From NCBI RefSeq assembly GCF_029223585.1, contig NZ_CP119423.1, positions 930,001 to 994,000 on the forward strand: a stretch of DNA of 64,000 nucleotides, given 5' to 3'. The notes below the pieces were generated by a model. That model saw only the letters and a list, made by a program, of their open reading frames with translations. It did not search any database and had not been told where the DNA came from. Below, piece after piece: positions 34,686-43,279 of this stretch; position 1 is the stretch's first letter; the number at the start of each line of letters is the position of its first letter. Source of the stretch: Photobacterium sp. DA100 (GTDB lineage Bacteria; Pseudomonadota; Gammaproteobacteria; Enterobacterales; Vibrionaceae). The position numbers were made by a program, and so were the translations under genes.

Positions 34686-36416
34686 TTACATGCGCTCAAG
34701 GGTTTCGATACCCAGAAGATCCAAACCTTGCTTGATGGTCTTCGCCGTCAGTAGGGCCAGCTTCAGGCGGCTTTGCTTAACGTCTTCTTCAGCATTCAGG
34801 ATTGGGCAGGCTTCGTAGAAGCTTGAGAAGTTACCGGCTAGTTCGAACAGGTAAGAACACATTACGTGTGGGTGGCCTTCACGGGCAACCGTCTGAACCG
34901 CTTCTTCGAACTGCAGCAGCTTAGAAAGCAGCGTCTGCTCTTTTTCATCGTTGATCACAACTGGGTGAGTCAGATCAGCTAGCTCAACACCGGCACGCTT
35001 GAAGATTGAAGCCACACGGGTGTAGGCGTACTGCATGTACGGTGCCGTGTTGCCTTCGAAGGCCAGCATGTTGTCCCAGTCGAAGATGTAGTCAGTGGTA
35101 CGGTGCTTAGATAGATCCGCATACTTAACTGCCGCCATTGCAACCGTGTTAGCAATGTTTGCTTTCTCTTCAGCGTCTAGCTCAGGGTTCTTCTCTTCGA
35201 TCAGCTTCGCTGCACGCTCTTCAGCTTCATCAAGAAGATCTGCCAGGCGAACAGTACCACCGGCACGGGTCTTGAACGGACGGCCATCTTTGCCTAGCAT
35301 CATACCGAAGGCGTGGTGCTCTAGGCTTACTTCTTCTGGTACGTAGCCAGCCTTGCGAACAATCGTCCACGCTTGCATCAGGTGCTGGTGCTGGCGAGAG
35401 TCGATGAAGTAAAGCACGCGGTCGGCACCAAGCTGCTCGTAGCGGTATTTAGCACAAGCAATGTCTGTGGTGGTGTACAGGAAGCCGCCGTCGCGCTTCT
35501 GGATGATCACACCCATAGGCTCGCCGTCTTTGTTCTTGTACTCGTCAAGGAAAACAACCTGCGCGCCGTCATCTTCCACTGCCAGACCTTTTTCTTTCAG
35601 GTCAGCAACGATGCCAGGCAGCATGTCGTTGTACATTGACTCACCCATGACGTCATCACGGCTCAGTGATACGTTCAGGCGATCGTAGTTGCGCTGGTTT
35701 TGAACCATAGTTACATCAACCAGCTTCTTCCACATCTCAGCGCAGTACTCGTCACCGCCCTGTAGCTTAACAACGTAGTTACGTGCGCGCTCAGCGAACT
35801 CGGCATCTTCGTCGTAAAGCTTTTTAGATTCACGGTAGAAAGCTTCCAGATCAGAAAGCTCCATTGACACTTCGCCAGACTCTTTCTGCACACGCTCAAG
35901 GTTCGCGATAAGCATGCCAAACTGAGTACCCCAGTCACCGATGTGGTTAGCACGGACTACTTTATGGCCTAGGTGCTCAAGGGTACGGACTACGGCATCA
36001 CCGATGATGGTTGAGCGCAGGTGACCAACGTGCATTTCTTTGGCGACGTTCGGAGCAGAGTAGTCAACAACGATGGTTTTTTGCTCTTCTTTCGCAACAC
36101 CCAGGCGCTCATCTTTTAGTGCGCTCTCCGCCTGCTCGGCAAGCCAAGTTTTGCTTAGGAAGATGTTGATAAAGCCAGGGCCTGCGATTTCAACTTTTTC
36201 AGCGATACCGTCAAGGTCTAGCTGCTCGATAACTTTTTGTGCGAACTCGCGAGGGTTAGTACCCAGTTTTTTGGCTACGCCCATTACACCGTTGGCTTGG
36301 TAGTCGCCAAATTGCGCTTTCGCAGACTGGCGAACTGCAGCAGGGCTGCCGGCAGGTGCGCCTGCGGCTTCTAGCGCCTGAGAGACTTTGTCATTAATGA
36401 GTGCTTGAATGTTCAC
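34686..36416 (-). CDS. argS: Arginyl-tRNA synthetase
   Basis: 576 residues from the GTG at 36416, which has AAGGA seven bases upstream; the open frame extends to 36491 but only this start gives the expected N-terminus [19 protein letters not shown]. Class I signature motif HVGH is in [10 protein letters not shown]. The Arg-specific N-terminal Add1 domain and the C-terminal anticodon-binding helical domain ([14 protein letters not shown]) are present. It charges tRNA-Arg. argS next to yecM is also seen in Escherichia coli. Confidence 0.97.
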   Translation of the reverse strand: MNIQALINDKVSQALEAAGAPAGSPAAVRQSAKAQFGDYQANGVMGVAKKLGTNPREFAQKVIEQLDLDGIAEKVEIAGPGFINIFLSKTWLAEQAESALKDERLGVAKEEQKTIVVDYSAPNVAKEMHVGHLRSTIIGDAVVRTLEHLGHKVVRANHIGDWGTQFGMLIANLERVQKESGEVSMELSDLEAFYRESKKLYDEDAEFAERARNYVVKLQGGDEYCAEMWKKLVDVTMVQNQRNYDRLNVSLSRDDVMGESMYNDMLPGIVADLKEKGLAVEDDGAQVVFLDEYKNKDGEPMGVIIQKRDGGFLYTTTDIACAKYRYEQLGADRVLYFIDSRQHQHLMQAWTIVRKAGYVPEEVSLEHHAFGMMLGKDGRPFKTRAGGTVRLADLLDEAEERAAKLIEEKNPELDAEEKANIANTVAMAAVKYADLSKHRTTDYIFDWDNMLAFEGNTAPYMQYAYTRVASIFKRAGVELADLTHPVVINDEKEQTLLSKLLQFEEAVQTVAREGHPHVMCSYLFELAGNFSSFYEACPILNAEEDVKQSRLKLALLTAKTIKQGLDLLGIETLERM

Positions 36417-36839
36417 ACGCTTATCCTTTAAATCGTTTGGAACGCCATATGTTAATGCACATTGGCGAGGCAAAAACGGCACCGTATTCAAGGGATATGA
36501 CCGTCAAAAATAATCACGACCATTGGCCTATAAAGATAGCACCAAGTGATAATTTAATAACGTGAGTATTTTTGACGGGGCCGCCTCAGAAGTGGGAGAG
36601 GGGAAACATCTTGAATACGCTGGTTGCATTACCCTAATAATACCCACAAATTTAGGTGCTTTGGCAAGCCGTAAAGCTAATAGATTGCGATTTTTTTTAA
36701 ATATCCATAACGGGGTGAAAAATATGCAGGAGTCTAGCAGGCACAAGGGCTTTGCCGATGCTGATAGGGCTGTTGTCAAGCCGAAAACTATGGATAATTA
36801 TGCGTTCAATCGCTCAGCGTGAATAATCGGAGAAAAGAG
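36417..36839. promoter_or_regulatory. argS-yecM divergent intergenic region with an 18-bp inverted repeat
   Basis: A 423-base gap. An 18-bp inverted repeat (36501-36518 and 36561-36578, 17 of 18 matches) with a 42-base AT-rich spacer sits in the argS half. The rest holds no convincing gene: an 86-codon frame at 36562-36822 starts inside the repeat arm and lacks a ribosome binding site. The region must contain promoters for both genes. Confidence 0.5.
36501..36578. repeat. 78-bp inverted-repeat element upstream of argS
   Basis: Left arm CCGTCAAAAATAATCACG and right arm CGTGAGTATTTTTGACGG are complementary at 17 of 18 positions, around 42 bases containing GATAATTTAATAA. Could be paired operator sites for a regulator or the ends of a tiny mobile element. 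Confidence 0.8.
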
Positions 36840-37430
36840 ATGCACAAGCTAGAACAAAAGGGCCTGTTACCCGAGCAAATGTTGGCCGAGTTGCCAGCCT
36901 TTATGGCGAAAATTGAGCGCCTTGCCGAACAGTTGGGCCTGACGCTTGCCGGTTACCAGGCTGATCACCTGGCCTTGCGGGTCAATGACTGGGAAACTGC
37001 CGAGCAATTGCACCAAGCTTGGCTGGCTTATGGCAAGGAATGGTCGACCAACGAAATCAATGGCCGCCCGATTGTGGTGATCGGCTTTGACCAGCCGCTA
37101 AGCTGCGGCCCATGGCTGATTGAGGCACTGGAACTGCCTTATCCGGGCGACAAAGCCTACCCGCAAGAAGGCTGGGAGCATGTCGAGTTTGTGATCCCAT
37201 CAGAAGCAGCCGATACCGAGGCACTAAAAATAACCCTTGATGAGGTATTTCCGCAATTGGCTGAGCAGTGGGGTGAATTGGCTGGCAAGGGTATCAAAGT
37301 TAAAGCCAGCAGCCCATCGGGCGAGAAAGAACGCCTGTCGAACCCAACTTATGCCTTCAAGCATGATGGGGTATGTATCAAGCTGCACCCGCATTCGTTG
37401 AAGGCGGTAATTGAAAGTGAAGGGGAGTAA
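36840..37430 (+). CDS. yecM: VOC-like protein YecM
   Basis: 196 residues starting at the ATG at 36840, with CGGAGA seven bases upstream; a GTG start at 36819 would add seven residues. The protein matches the YecM family: LAGYQADHLALRVNDWETAEQ, a central VVIGFDQPL, and the C-terminal NPTYAFKHDGVCIKLHPHSL. The structure of YecM resembles the glyoxalase/VOC fold and suggests metal binding (His in DHLALRV and in LHPHS), but no reaction is known. argS-yecM adjacency matches Escherichia coli. Confidence 0.9.
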   Translation: MHKLEQKGLLPEQMLAELPAFMAKIERLAEQLGLTLAGYQADHLALRVNDWETAEQLHQAWLAYGKEWSTNEINGRPIVVIGFDQPLSCGPWLIEALELPYPGDKAYPQEGWEHVEFVIPSEAADTEALKITLDEVFPQLAEQWGELAGKGIKVKASSPSGEKERLSNPTYAFKHDGVCIKLHPHSLKAVIESEGE

Positions 37431-37450
37431 GCGTACTCCTAGATTCCTGC

Positions 37451-37549
37451 ATTTAGCAGGGTAAAATTTCAAAAACGCATGAAGACATCCCTGTCGCTCC
37501 GACCCGCCATCCTTGGCGGGTAGGTTTTGAAATCTCACCCTTGCTAAAT
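37451..37549. repeat. 99-bp inverted-repeat element between yecM and purU
   Basis: Terminal arms of about 24 bases, 37451-37474 (beginning ATTTAGCAGGGTAAAATTTC) and 37525-37549, pair with one extra base and two mismatches. Inside is a second hairpin, ACCCGCC (37502-37508) with GGCGGGT (37515-37521). The whole segment can fold into one long stem with a side hairpin. It sits between two convergent genes and shows no open frame. Confidence 0.8.
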
Positions 37550-37581
37550 ACTGTTGGTAGGTAAGGTATGTGGCGTGGTGT

Positions 37582-38415
37582 TTATAAAATTACCGTCCGG
37601 TTCCCATAGACAAATACCCGGTCATCGATGACCAAGCCCAGCGCCTTGCTCAGCACCGATTTTTCAACATCTTTCCCCGCTCGCGCCATGTCCTCGGCGC
37701 TGAAATTATGGTCAACAGGGATCACGTTTTGGGTAATGATCGGGCCCTCATCAAGATCGTTGGTGACAAAGTGGGCGGTGGCGCCGATGATTTTCACCCC
37801 GCGCTCGAACGCTTGCAGGTACGGCTTGGCACCGATAAACGCCGGCAGGAAGCTGTGGTGAATGTTGATGATTTTGTGCGGGAACTGGGCAACAAAGTTC
37901 GGCGTCAATATCCGCATATACTTGGCCAGCACCAGGTAATCCGGCGCGTACTGCTGCACCGCTTCGAGCAACAGAGCTTCATGCTCGTCGCGGCTGAGCC
38001 CTTCATGGCTGACATGGTGGAAAGGGATGTCAAACTTGCTGGCGAGATCGGCCAGGTGATCATAGTTGCCAACAATGGCGGCAATCTCGATATCCAAGGT
38101 GCCATCAAAGGTCTTGACCAGAATGTCCCCCAAGCAATGGGCTTCCTTGGTCACCATGATCACAATGCGTTTGCGGTCTGAGCCAATAAGGCGGCGATGA
38201 CTCCCTTCTGGCAGAGCCCGGTCCAAGTCGTACAGGAAGGTTTCGTCATTGAAGTAACCCTCCAGCTCGGTGCGCATGAAGAACTGGCTGTGCGAGTGAT
38301 CGACAAATTCGTTGTTGTGCACAATATTGAGCTGGTGCTTGTAACAGATGTTGGTGATTTTGCTGATCAGGCCCATTGCATCCGGGCAGTCGGTCAGCAG
38401 GGTTTTCTTTTCCAT
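37582..38415 (-). CDS. purU: Formyltetrahydrofolate deformylase
   Basis: 277 residues. An N-terminal ACT domain (LLTDCPDAMGLISKITNICY, about residues 6-25) precedes the formyltransferase-like catalytic domain with KYMRILTPNFV and the catalytic NIHHSFLPAF (Asn-His) and the later DEGPI aspartate region. PurU hydrolyses 10-formyl-THF to formate and THF, supplying formate to PurT and balancing one-carbon pools. Slightly shorter at the N-terminus than the Escherichia coli protein but complete. The ATG at 38415 is preceded on the minus strand by AGGACGAGC. Confidence 0.96.
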   Translation of the reverse strand: MEKKTLLTDCPDAMGLISKITNICYKHQLNIVHNNEFVDHSHSQFFMRTELEGYFNDETFLYDLDRALPEGSHRRLIGSDRKRIVIMVTKEAHCLGDILVKTFDGTLDIEIAAIVGNYDHLADLASKFDIPFHHVSHEGLSRDEHEALLLEAVQQYAPDYLVLAKYMRILTPNFVAQFPHKIINIHHSFLPAFIGAKPYLQAFERGVKIIGATAHFVTNDLDEGPIITQNVIPVDHNFSAEDMARAGKDVEKSVLSKALGLVIDDRVFVYGNRTVIL

Positions 38416-38608
38416 GGTGCTCGTCCTTGAACTACTATTTTATCAAATCCAGTTTCATAGTATTTACCTTGGATTGCTTTCAGGGTCAAAGGCTAAATTT
38501 TCGCCGCCAATAAATCATGGCTGCTGGAGGGGAATATTGGCATAATGTGCGGTCAACCGACGGAGCTGCCTAGAGCCCGTTTTTCTTTAGCCAGATAGTC
38601 GAAAGCCA

Positions 38609-40567
38609 ATGATAGCCAAGTTTTTTGCCTCCGGTGGTGCGCTTGATAAAGCCATTCCCGGGTTTCAGGCCCGCCAACCGCAAATCGATATGGCGCAGGC
38701 CGTGGCCGATGCCATCAAGACCGAGAGCCAGCTTGTGGTCGAAGCGGGAACGGGAACCGGCAAGACATTCGCGTATTTGGTTCCAGCGCTTGTCAGCGGC
38801 AAGAAAACCATTATCTCCACCGGTTCCAAGAACCTGCAGGAGCAACTGTTCCACCGGGATCTGCCATTGATGGCCGATGCCCTAGGCTTTACCGGCCGGG
38901 TATCCTTGCTCAAGGGGCGCTCCAACTATCTTTGTCTTGACCGTCTCAGCCGCCAGATCACCGAAAGCCATGGTGTCCACACCGATCCGAAGTTACTGAG
39001 CCAGCTGGTTCAGGTGCGGAGTTGGTCGTCGTCGACCAAGAGCGGCGACCTGGGGGAGTGCGAGGACATTGCCGAAGACAGCCCGGTGATCCCGATGATC
39101 ACTTCCACCAATGATAACTGCCTTGGCCGTGAGTGCCCGTCCTATGAAGAGTGCTTCGTGGTCAAAGCGCGCCGCCGGGCGATGGAGGCCGATGTGGTGG
39201 TGGTCAATCACCATTTATTTTTGGCTGATCAGGCGATTAAGGAAACCGGCTTTGGTGAGCTGATCCCCGAAGCCGAGGTATTCATTTTTGATGAAGCCCA
39301 CCAGATGCCTGATATCGCCAGCCAGTACTTTGGCCAAAGCCTGTCCAGCCGCCAGATCCAGGAGCTGGCCAAAGATGTCGAGATAGGCTACCGCACCGAA
39401 GCCAAGGATATGCGCCAGCTGCAAAAAACCGCCGATAGGTTACACCAAGCTGCTGCTGATATGCGCATTGTGCTAGGTGAACCAGGGTTCCGTGGCAACT
39501 GGCGTGAAGCAATCGCCAGCCCGACGATTCAGCGTGAAATTACCCGCCTGAGCGATGCCTTGGACTTGACCCATGAAGTCCTGAAGTTGGCCCTGGGGCG
39601 GAGTCAGTTGTTGGACTCGGCGTTTGAGCGGGCGACCCTTATCAAGGCAAGATTGGATCGGGTCTGCGATACCAGCATTACCGGTTATTCCTATTGGTAT
39701 GAATGCACCCCGCGCCATTTCAGTCTGCACATCACCCCGTTGTCGGTTGCCGATAAGTTTAGTGAGCAGATCGAGCAGCAGGGGGGCGCCTGGATTTTCA
39801 CCTCGGCGACTTTGGCCGTGAATGAGGACTTCAGCCACTTCAGCCAGCGGTTGGGACTCAAGCCCAAGCAACAGTTTTCGCTGGAAAGCCCATTTGATTA
39901 CCAGCAGCAGGCCTTGCTTTGTGTGCCCCGTTTCTTGCCTGAACCCAATAGCTTCGGCATTGCCGATAGGTTGGTGGAGATGTTGGCTCCGGTGATTGAG
40001 GACAATCAAGGGCGCTGCTTCTTCCTGTGTACCTCGCACCAGATGGTTCGCGAACTGGCCGAAGGGTTCAGGGCCAAGCTCGAATTGCCCGTACTGGTCC
40101 AGGGGGAAACGACTAAGCAGAAGCTATTGGCGGAATACTTGGAGCGGGGTAATGCCCTGTTGATCGCCACAGGTGCTTTCTGGGAAGGGGTGGATGTTAG
40201 AGGACAGGCCCTTAGCTGTGTTATCATTGACAAATTACCCTTTACAGCACCGGATGACCCGCTGCTGAAAGCGCGTATTGAGGACTGCCGTTTACGTGGT
40301 GGCGATCCTTTCGCGCAAGTACAGATCCCGGATGCGGTGATCACCCTCAAGCAGGGCGTCGGCCGTCTTATCCGCGACAAGCAGGATAAAGGAGTCTTGG
40401 TGATCTGCGACAACCGTTTAGTCACGCGCCCCTACGGTGCGGTATTTCTTAACAGCCTGCCGCCCATTCCGAGAACTCGGGATGTTGCTAGCGTCGGGCA
40501 TTTCTTATCTTCGGTTAATGGCCACCAAGAGCCTGCCTCAACCGAAGAACAGCATTCAGAGGCTTGA
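38609..40567 (+). CDS. yoaA: ATP-dependent DNA helicase YoaA (DinG family)
   Basis: 652 residues of the XPD/DinG superfamily 2. Walker A is AGTGTGKT (near residue 50) and the DEAH box is IFDEAHQMPD. Four cysteines with DinG-type spacing, one in YLCLDRL and three in NCLGRECPSYEECF, are expected to hold a 4Fe-4S cluster. The C-terminal helicase half has GAFWEGVDVRG and GVGRLIRDKQDKG. In Escherichia coli YoaA works with the polymerase III chi subunit in repair of stalled forks. The stop codon is directly followed by tsaB, the same order as in Escherichia coli. Confidence 0.93.
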   Translation: MIAKFFASGGALDKAIPGFQARQPQIDMAQAVADAIKTESQLVVEAGTGTGKTFAYLVPALVSGKKTIISTGSKNLQEQLFHRDLPLMADALGFTGRVSLLKGRSNYLCLDRLSRQITESHGVHTDPKLLSQLVQVRSWSSSTKSGDLGECEDIAEDSPVIPMITSTNDNCLGRECPSYEECFVVKARRRAMEADVVVVNHHLFLADQAIKETGFGELIPEAEVFIFDEAHQMPDIASQYFGQSLSSRQIQELAKDVEIGYRTEAKDMRQLQKTADRLHQAAADMRIVLGEPGFRGNWREAIASPTIQREITRLSDALDLTHEVLKLALGRSQLLDSAFERATLIKARLDRVCDTSITGYSYWYECTPRHFSLHITPLSVADKFSEQIEQQGGAWIFTSATLAVNEDFSHFSQRLGLKPKQQFSLESPFDYQQQALLCVPRFLPEPNSFGIADRLVEMLAPVIEDNQGRCFFLCTSHQMVRELAEGFRAKLELPVLVQGETTKQKLLAEYLERGNALLIATGAFWEGVDVRGQALSCVIIDKLPFTAPDDPLLKARIEDCRLRGGDPFAQVQIPDAVITLKQGVGRLIRDKQDKGVLVICDNRLVTRPYGAVFLNSLPPIPRTRDVASVGHFLSSVNGHQEPASTEEQHSEA

Positions 40568-41269
40568 ATGAGCAACAAAATTCTTGCAGTAGATACTGCC
40601 ACCGAAAACTGTTCCGTTGCCCTGCTAGTGGGCGATGAAGTGATTTCTCACTGTGAGTATGCCCCGCGCGAGCACACCACCAAAGTATTGCCAATGGTCG
40701 ATAGCGTGTTGGCTCAGGCCGGACTTAAGCTCAATCAGCTTGATGCGTTGGCTTTCGGCCGCGGCCCAGGTAGCTTTACCGGGGTGCGTATCGGGATTGG
40801 CATTGCGCAGGGCTTGGCGTTTGGTGCGGACTTGCCAATGGTGGGCATTTCGACTTTGGCGGCAATGGCTCAGGGAACCTACCGCCAGCACCAGGCCGAG
40901 CAGGTCATGGCGGCTATCGATGCCCGTATGAACGAAATCTACTGGGGTCAGTATCGCCGCCAGTCAGATGGTGACTGGGCACTGCAGGGCAGCGAGCTGG
41001 TTATCAAGCCTGAGAGCCTGATCACGCAACTGCCGGTGAGCGAAGGCCAGTGGTTAACAGCGGGTACAGGTTGGGAAAGTTATGCTGAGGTATTGGCACA
41101 ACTGCCTGTCGAAACGGTATCAGGGTCGGTTCTGTATCCGGATGCGGCCGATATGGTGCATTTGGCCAAATATGCATTTGCTCGTGGCGAGGCGGTTGCT
41201 GCCGAAGAAGCAAGCCCGGTGTACCTGCGCGATACAGTAACCTGGAAAAAATTGCCAGGTCGCGAATAA
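40568..41269 (+). CDS. tsaB: tRNA threonylcarbamoyladenosine biosynthesis protein TsaB
   Basis: 233 residues of the ASKHA fold: [16 protein letters not shown] at the start, then [16 protein letters not shown]. It lacks the metal-binding histidines of TsaD, as expected for TsaB. TsaB bridges TsaD and TsaE in the complex that makes t6A37 in ANN-reading tRNAs and is essential in Escherichia coli. The ATG follows the yoaA stop without a gap, so both are co-translated. Confidence 0.95.
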   Translation: MSNKILAVDTATENCSVALLVGDEVISHCEYAPREHTTKVLPMVDSVLAQAGLKLNQLDALAFGRGPGSFTGVRIGIGIAQGLAFGADLPMVGISTLAAMAQGTYRQHQAEQVMAAIDARMNEIYWGQYRRQSDGDWALQGSELVIKPESLITQLPVSEGQWLTAGTGWESYAEVLAQLPVETVSGSVLYPDAADMVHLAKYAFARGEAVAAEEASPVYLRDTVTWKKLPGRE

Positions 41270-41346
41270 TACACTTGCCTCATTGCCGTGTATGCATACT
41301 ATTGTATTAGCATGCTCGGCAATTATTTGGATACTGGACGTTTCCT

Positions 41347-41628
41347 ATGGTTTCTATTCAGCGCCTCCCCGTCACCATTCCCCAAACCCCGTCGAAGACG
41401 AAACTCGCCCGCGATTCCGTTCTGGATGCCAGTGAACCCACTCCCGTAGCCAAAGCCGTCGCCCAATCGGTTCGTGATCCTGAAGTGCTGAGCGCCGCTC
41501 ATTCCCACATTCAGTACGATCAACCCGAGGGCAAGAACCGCCAGGCGCTGGAGAGTTATTTAGGGGTAATGCACCAGCAAAAGCGGGATGAACTCTCGAT
41601 GTTGGTTGGGGTCGATGTGTATGTTTAA
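41347..41628 (+). CDS. Hypothetical protein, 93 residues
   Basis: I do not recognise this family. The protein is hydrophilic and looks disordered in the first half (many Pro, Ser, Lys; TIPQTPSKTKLARDSV), with a more helical C-terminal half (EGKNRQALESYLGVMHQQ). No signal peptide, membrane segment, cysteine or known motif is visible. It lies between tsaB and the Slp lipoprotein gene on the same strand, and base composition is like its neighbours. The ribosome binding site before the ATG is weak. Likely a conserved Vibrionaceae protein of unknown role. Confidence 0.55.
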   Translation: MVSIQRLPVTIPQTPSKTKLARDSVLDASEPTPVAKAVAQSVRDPEVLSAAHSHIQYDQPEGKNRQALESYLGVMHQQKRDELSMLVGVDVYV

Positions 41629-41693
41629 GCGTGATTAGTTGCCTGAAAGCCGGAAAATTGCGCGGATATTCATCATTTACCATGGAGTTACCT

Positions 41694-42248
41694 ATGTTTA
41701 GGAAGCTAATCGTTGGGTTGCTTGCTGCGACTATGATAGGCTGCGCCGCGGTGCCTGAGAGCCTCATGATTGACAGCGAAAATCCGATCTCTGATATCAC
41801 GGCATTGCGAGATCCTACCGGTCAGGATCTCGGGCTGGCTGTCCGGCTCGGGGGGATGATTGCTGCGATAGACAACGGTGAGCAGAAAACCCGGTTGGAA
41901 ATTGTGGCCATGCCCATTGGCAGTGACGCCAAACCCAAGCTTGGCAGCAGTACCCAGCAGCGCTTCGTCGCGTATGTTGATGGCTTTCTCGAGCCGATGG
42001 AGTACCACCCAGGGCGGTTGATTTCTGTTGCAGGGTATGTAAAGGGTGAAGAAGAGGGCAAGGTCGGCGAGTACCAGTACCGTTTCCCGGTCGTCGTGGC
42101 ATCGGGTACCCAGCTGTGGCAAGTGAAGCAGGAAGTCTGGCTCGATGACTTCGACCGCTTCAGAAGCTGCGTCGGCTTATATTGTTCCCCAAGCCTCATT
42201 AATAGCGGTTTCTCCCGGGCAGAAGTCAGGGAGCGGGTGACCCAATAG
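41694..42248 (+). CDS. Slp family outer-membrane lipoprotein
   Basis: 184 residues from the ATG at 41694 (GGAG upstream; the open frame begins earlier at 41631 but the signal peptide fits only this start). A lipoprotein signal peptide is clear: FRKLIVGLLAATMIGCAA with the lipidated Cys17. The mature part has LGLAVRLGGMIAAIDNGEQ and FVAYVDGFLEPMEYHPGRL, typical of the Slp/YeaY family. Slp proteins are starvation- or acid-linked outer-membrane lipoproteins of poorly known function. In Escherichia coli the yoaA-tsaB pair is also followed by yeaY, a slp homologue. Confidence 0.9.
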   Translation: MFRKLIVGLLAATMIGCAAVPESLMIDSENPISDITALRDPTGQDLGLAVRLGGMIAAIDNGEQKTRLEIVAMPIGSDAKPKLGSSTQQRFVAYVDGFLEPMEYHPGRLISVAGYVKGEEEGKVGEYQYRFPVVVASGTQLWQVKQEVWLDDFDRFRSCVGLYCSPSLINSGFSRAEVRERVTQ

Positions 42249-42254
42249 ACGACC

Positions 42255-43169
42255 ATGTACCAGATTGATTTTCAGTTGGCCGAACAGAGGCTGTCGGGAT
42301 TAGCCTCCTTTGCAACCGAGCGCCCCGTAGCGACCAAGGCCCAGTTAAGTGCCGTCTTGGTGGATAAGCCTGTGATGGTGATGCTGCATGGCTGGCAGGA
42401 TAACGCCGCTAGCTTCGCCCCATTGTTTGGTAAGCTTGCCGAGCAGTTTCATGTTGTTGCGATTGATTGGCCTGGCCATGGGTTATCGGCGCCGAGAGCG
42501 GCCGATAACTATTATCATTTTATCGATTATGTTGATGACTTGGCCCAGTTGGTCGCTTTGTTGGATCAGCCCCAGGTCACCCTAACGGGCCATTCCATGG
42601 GAGCGCTGGTAGCGGTTTGCTATGCTGCAGCGTTTACCGACAAGGTGAATGGCTTGGCTTTAATCGAGGGCTTGGCGCCATTATCTGAGGCAGAGCATGA
42701 TGCCCCGCAGAGGTTGCGCCAGGGGATCGAAAGCCGCCAACGTTACCGGGACCGGGTACAGCAGCGCCAGAACCGTTCGATGGGCTCGTTCCAGCAGGCG
42801 CTCGATCTGCGCTGCGCGGTCAATGATGTCACGCCAGAGCAGATCAGGCCGGTCGTTGAGCGGGCGGTCTGCCAGCGCGACGGGCGATGGTACTGGCGCC
42901 ATGACAACCGCCTGCGCTGCGATTCGCTGTACCGCATGGCTCACCCTCAGGTTTCGGCCTTGGTGTCGTCGGTGCAATGCCCGGTGCTCTCGATTATCGG
43001 GGAAACGGGCTACCGCCAGCTGAAACTGCAGCAGCCGGGCGAGCAGGGATGGCAACAGCTTGAACAAATCGAGGTTGCCGGTGGCCATCATTGCCACCTT
43101 CAAAGCCCCGAACAGGTGACTGAAAACATATTGTTGTTCAGTTCAAAATTTAATGCATTAGCCAGATAG
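42255..43169 (+). CDS. Alpha/beta hydrolase
   Basis: 304 residues. The oxyanion segment is VMLHGWQDNAASF, and the nucleophile elbow is GHSMGA (Ser about residue 116). The acid residue is likely in SIIGETGY and the base His in GGHHCHLQ near residue 278. The catalytic triad looks complete, but substrate preference is not predictable. It starts six bases after the lipoprotein stop and is probably in one transcript with it. Confidence 0.88.
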   Translation: MYQIDFQLAEQRLSGLASFATERPVATKAQLSAVLVDKPVMVMLHGWQDNAASFAPLFGKLAEQFHVVAIDWPGHGLSAPRAADNYYHFIDYVDDLAQLVALLDQPQVTLTGHSMGALVAVCYAAAFTDKVNGLALIEGLAPLSEAEHDAPQRLRQGIESRQRYRDRVQQRQNRSMGSFQQALDLRCAVNDVTPEQIRPVVERAVCQRDGRWYWRHDNRLRCDSLYRMAHPQVSALVSSVQCPVLSIIGETGYRQLKLQQPGEQGWQQLEQIEVAGGHHCHLQSPEQVTENILLFSSKFNALAR

Positions 43170-43279
43170 GCTAGTGTTACTTGTATGTTGATTGTGCTGT
43201 AATTGCGGTGTAAACAGATGTTTTAACTACCCGTCAGCACAGATAGGCACCATGCCAATTTCAAAAAGGAGAGTGCAAA

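Noticed and set aside
36562..36822. 86-codon frame in the argS-yecM gap
   Set aside because: It begins inside an inverted-repeat arm with a GTG, has no ribosome binding site, and its protein matches nothing I recognise.
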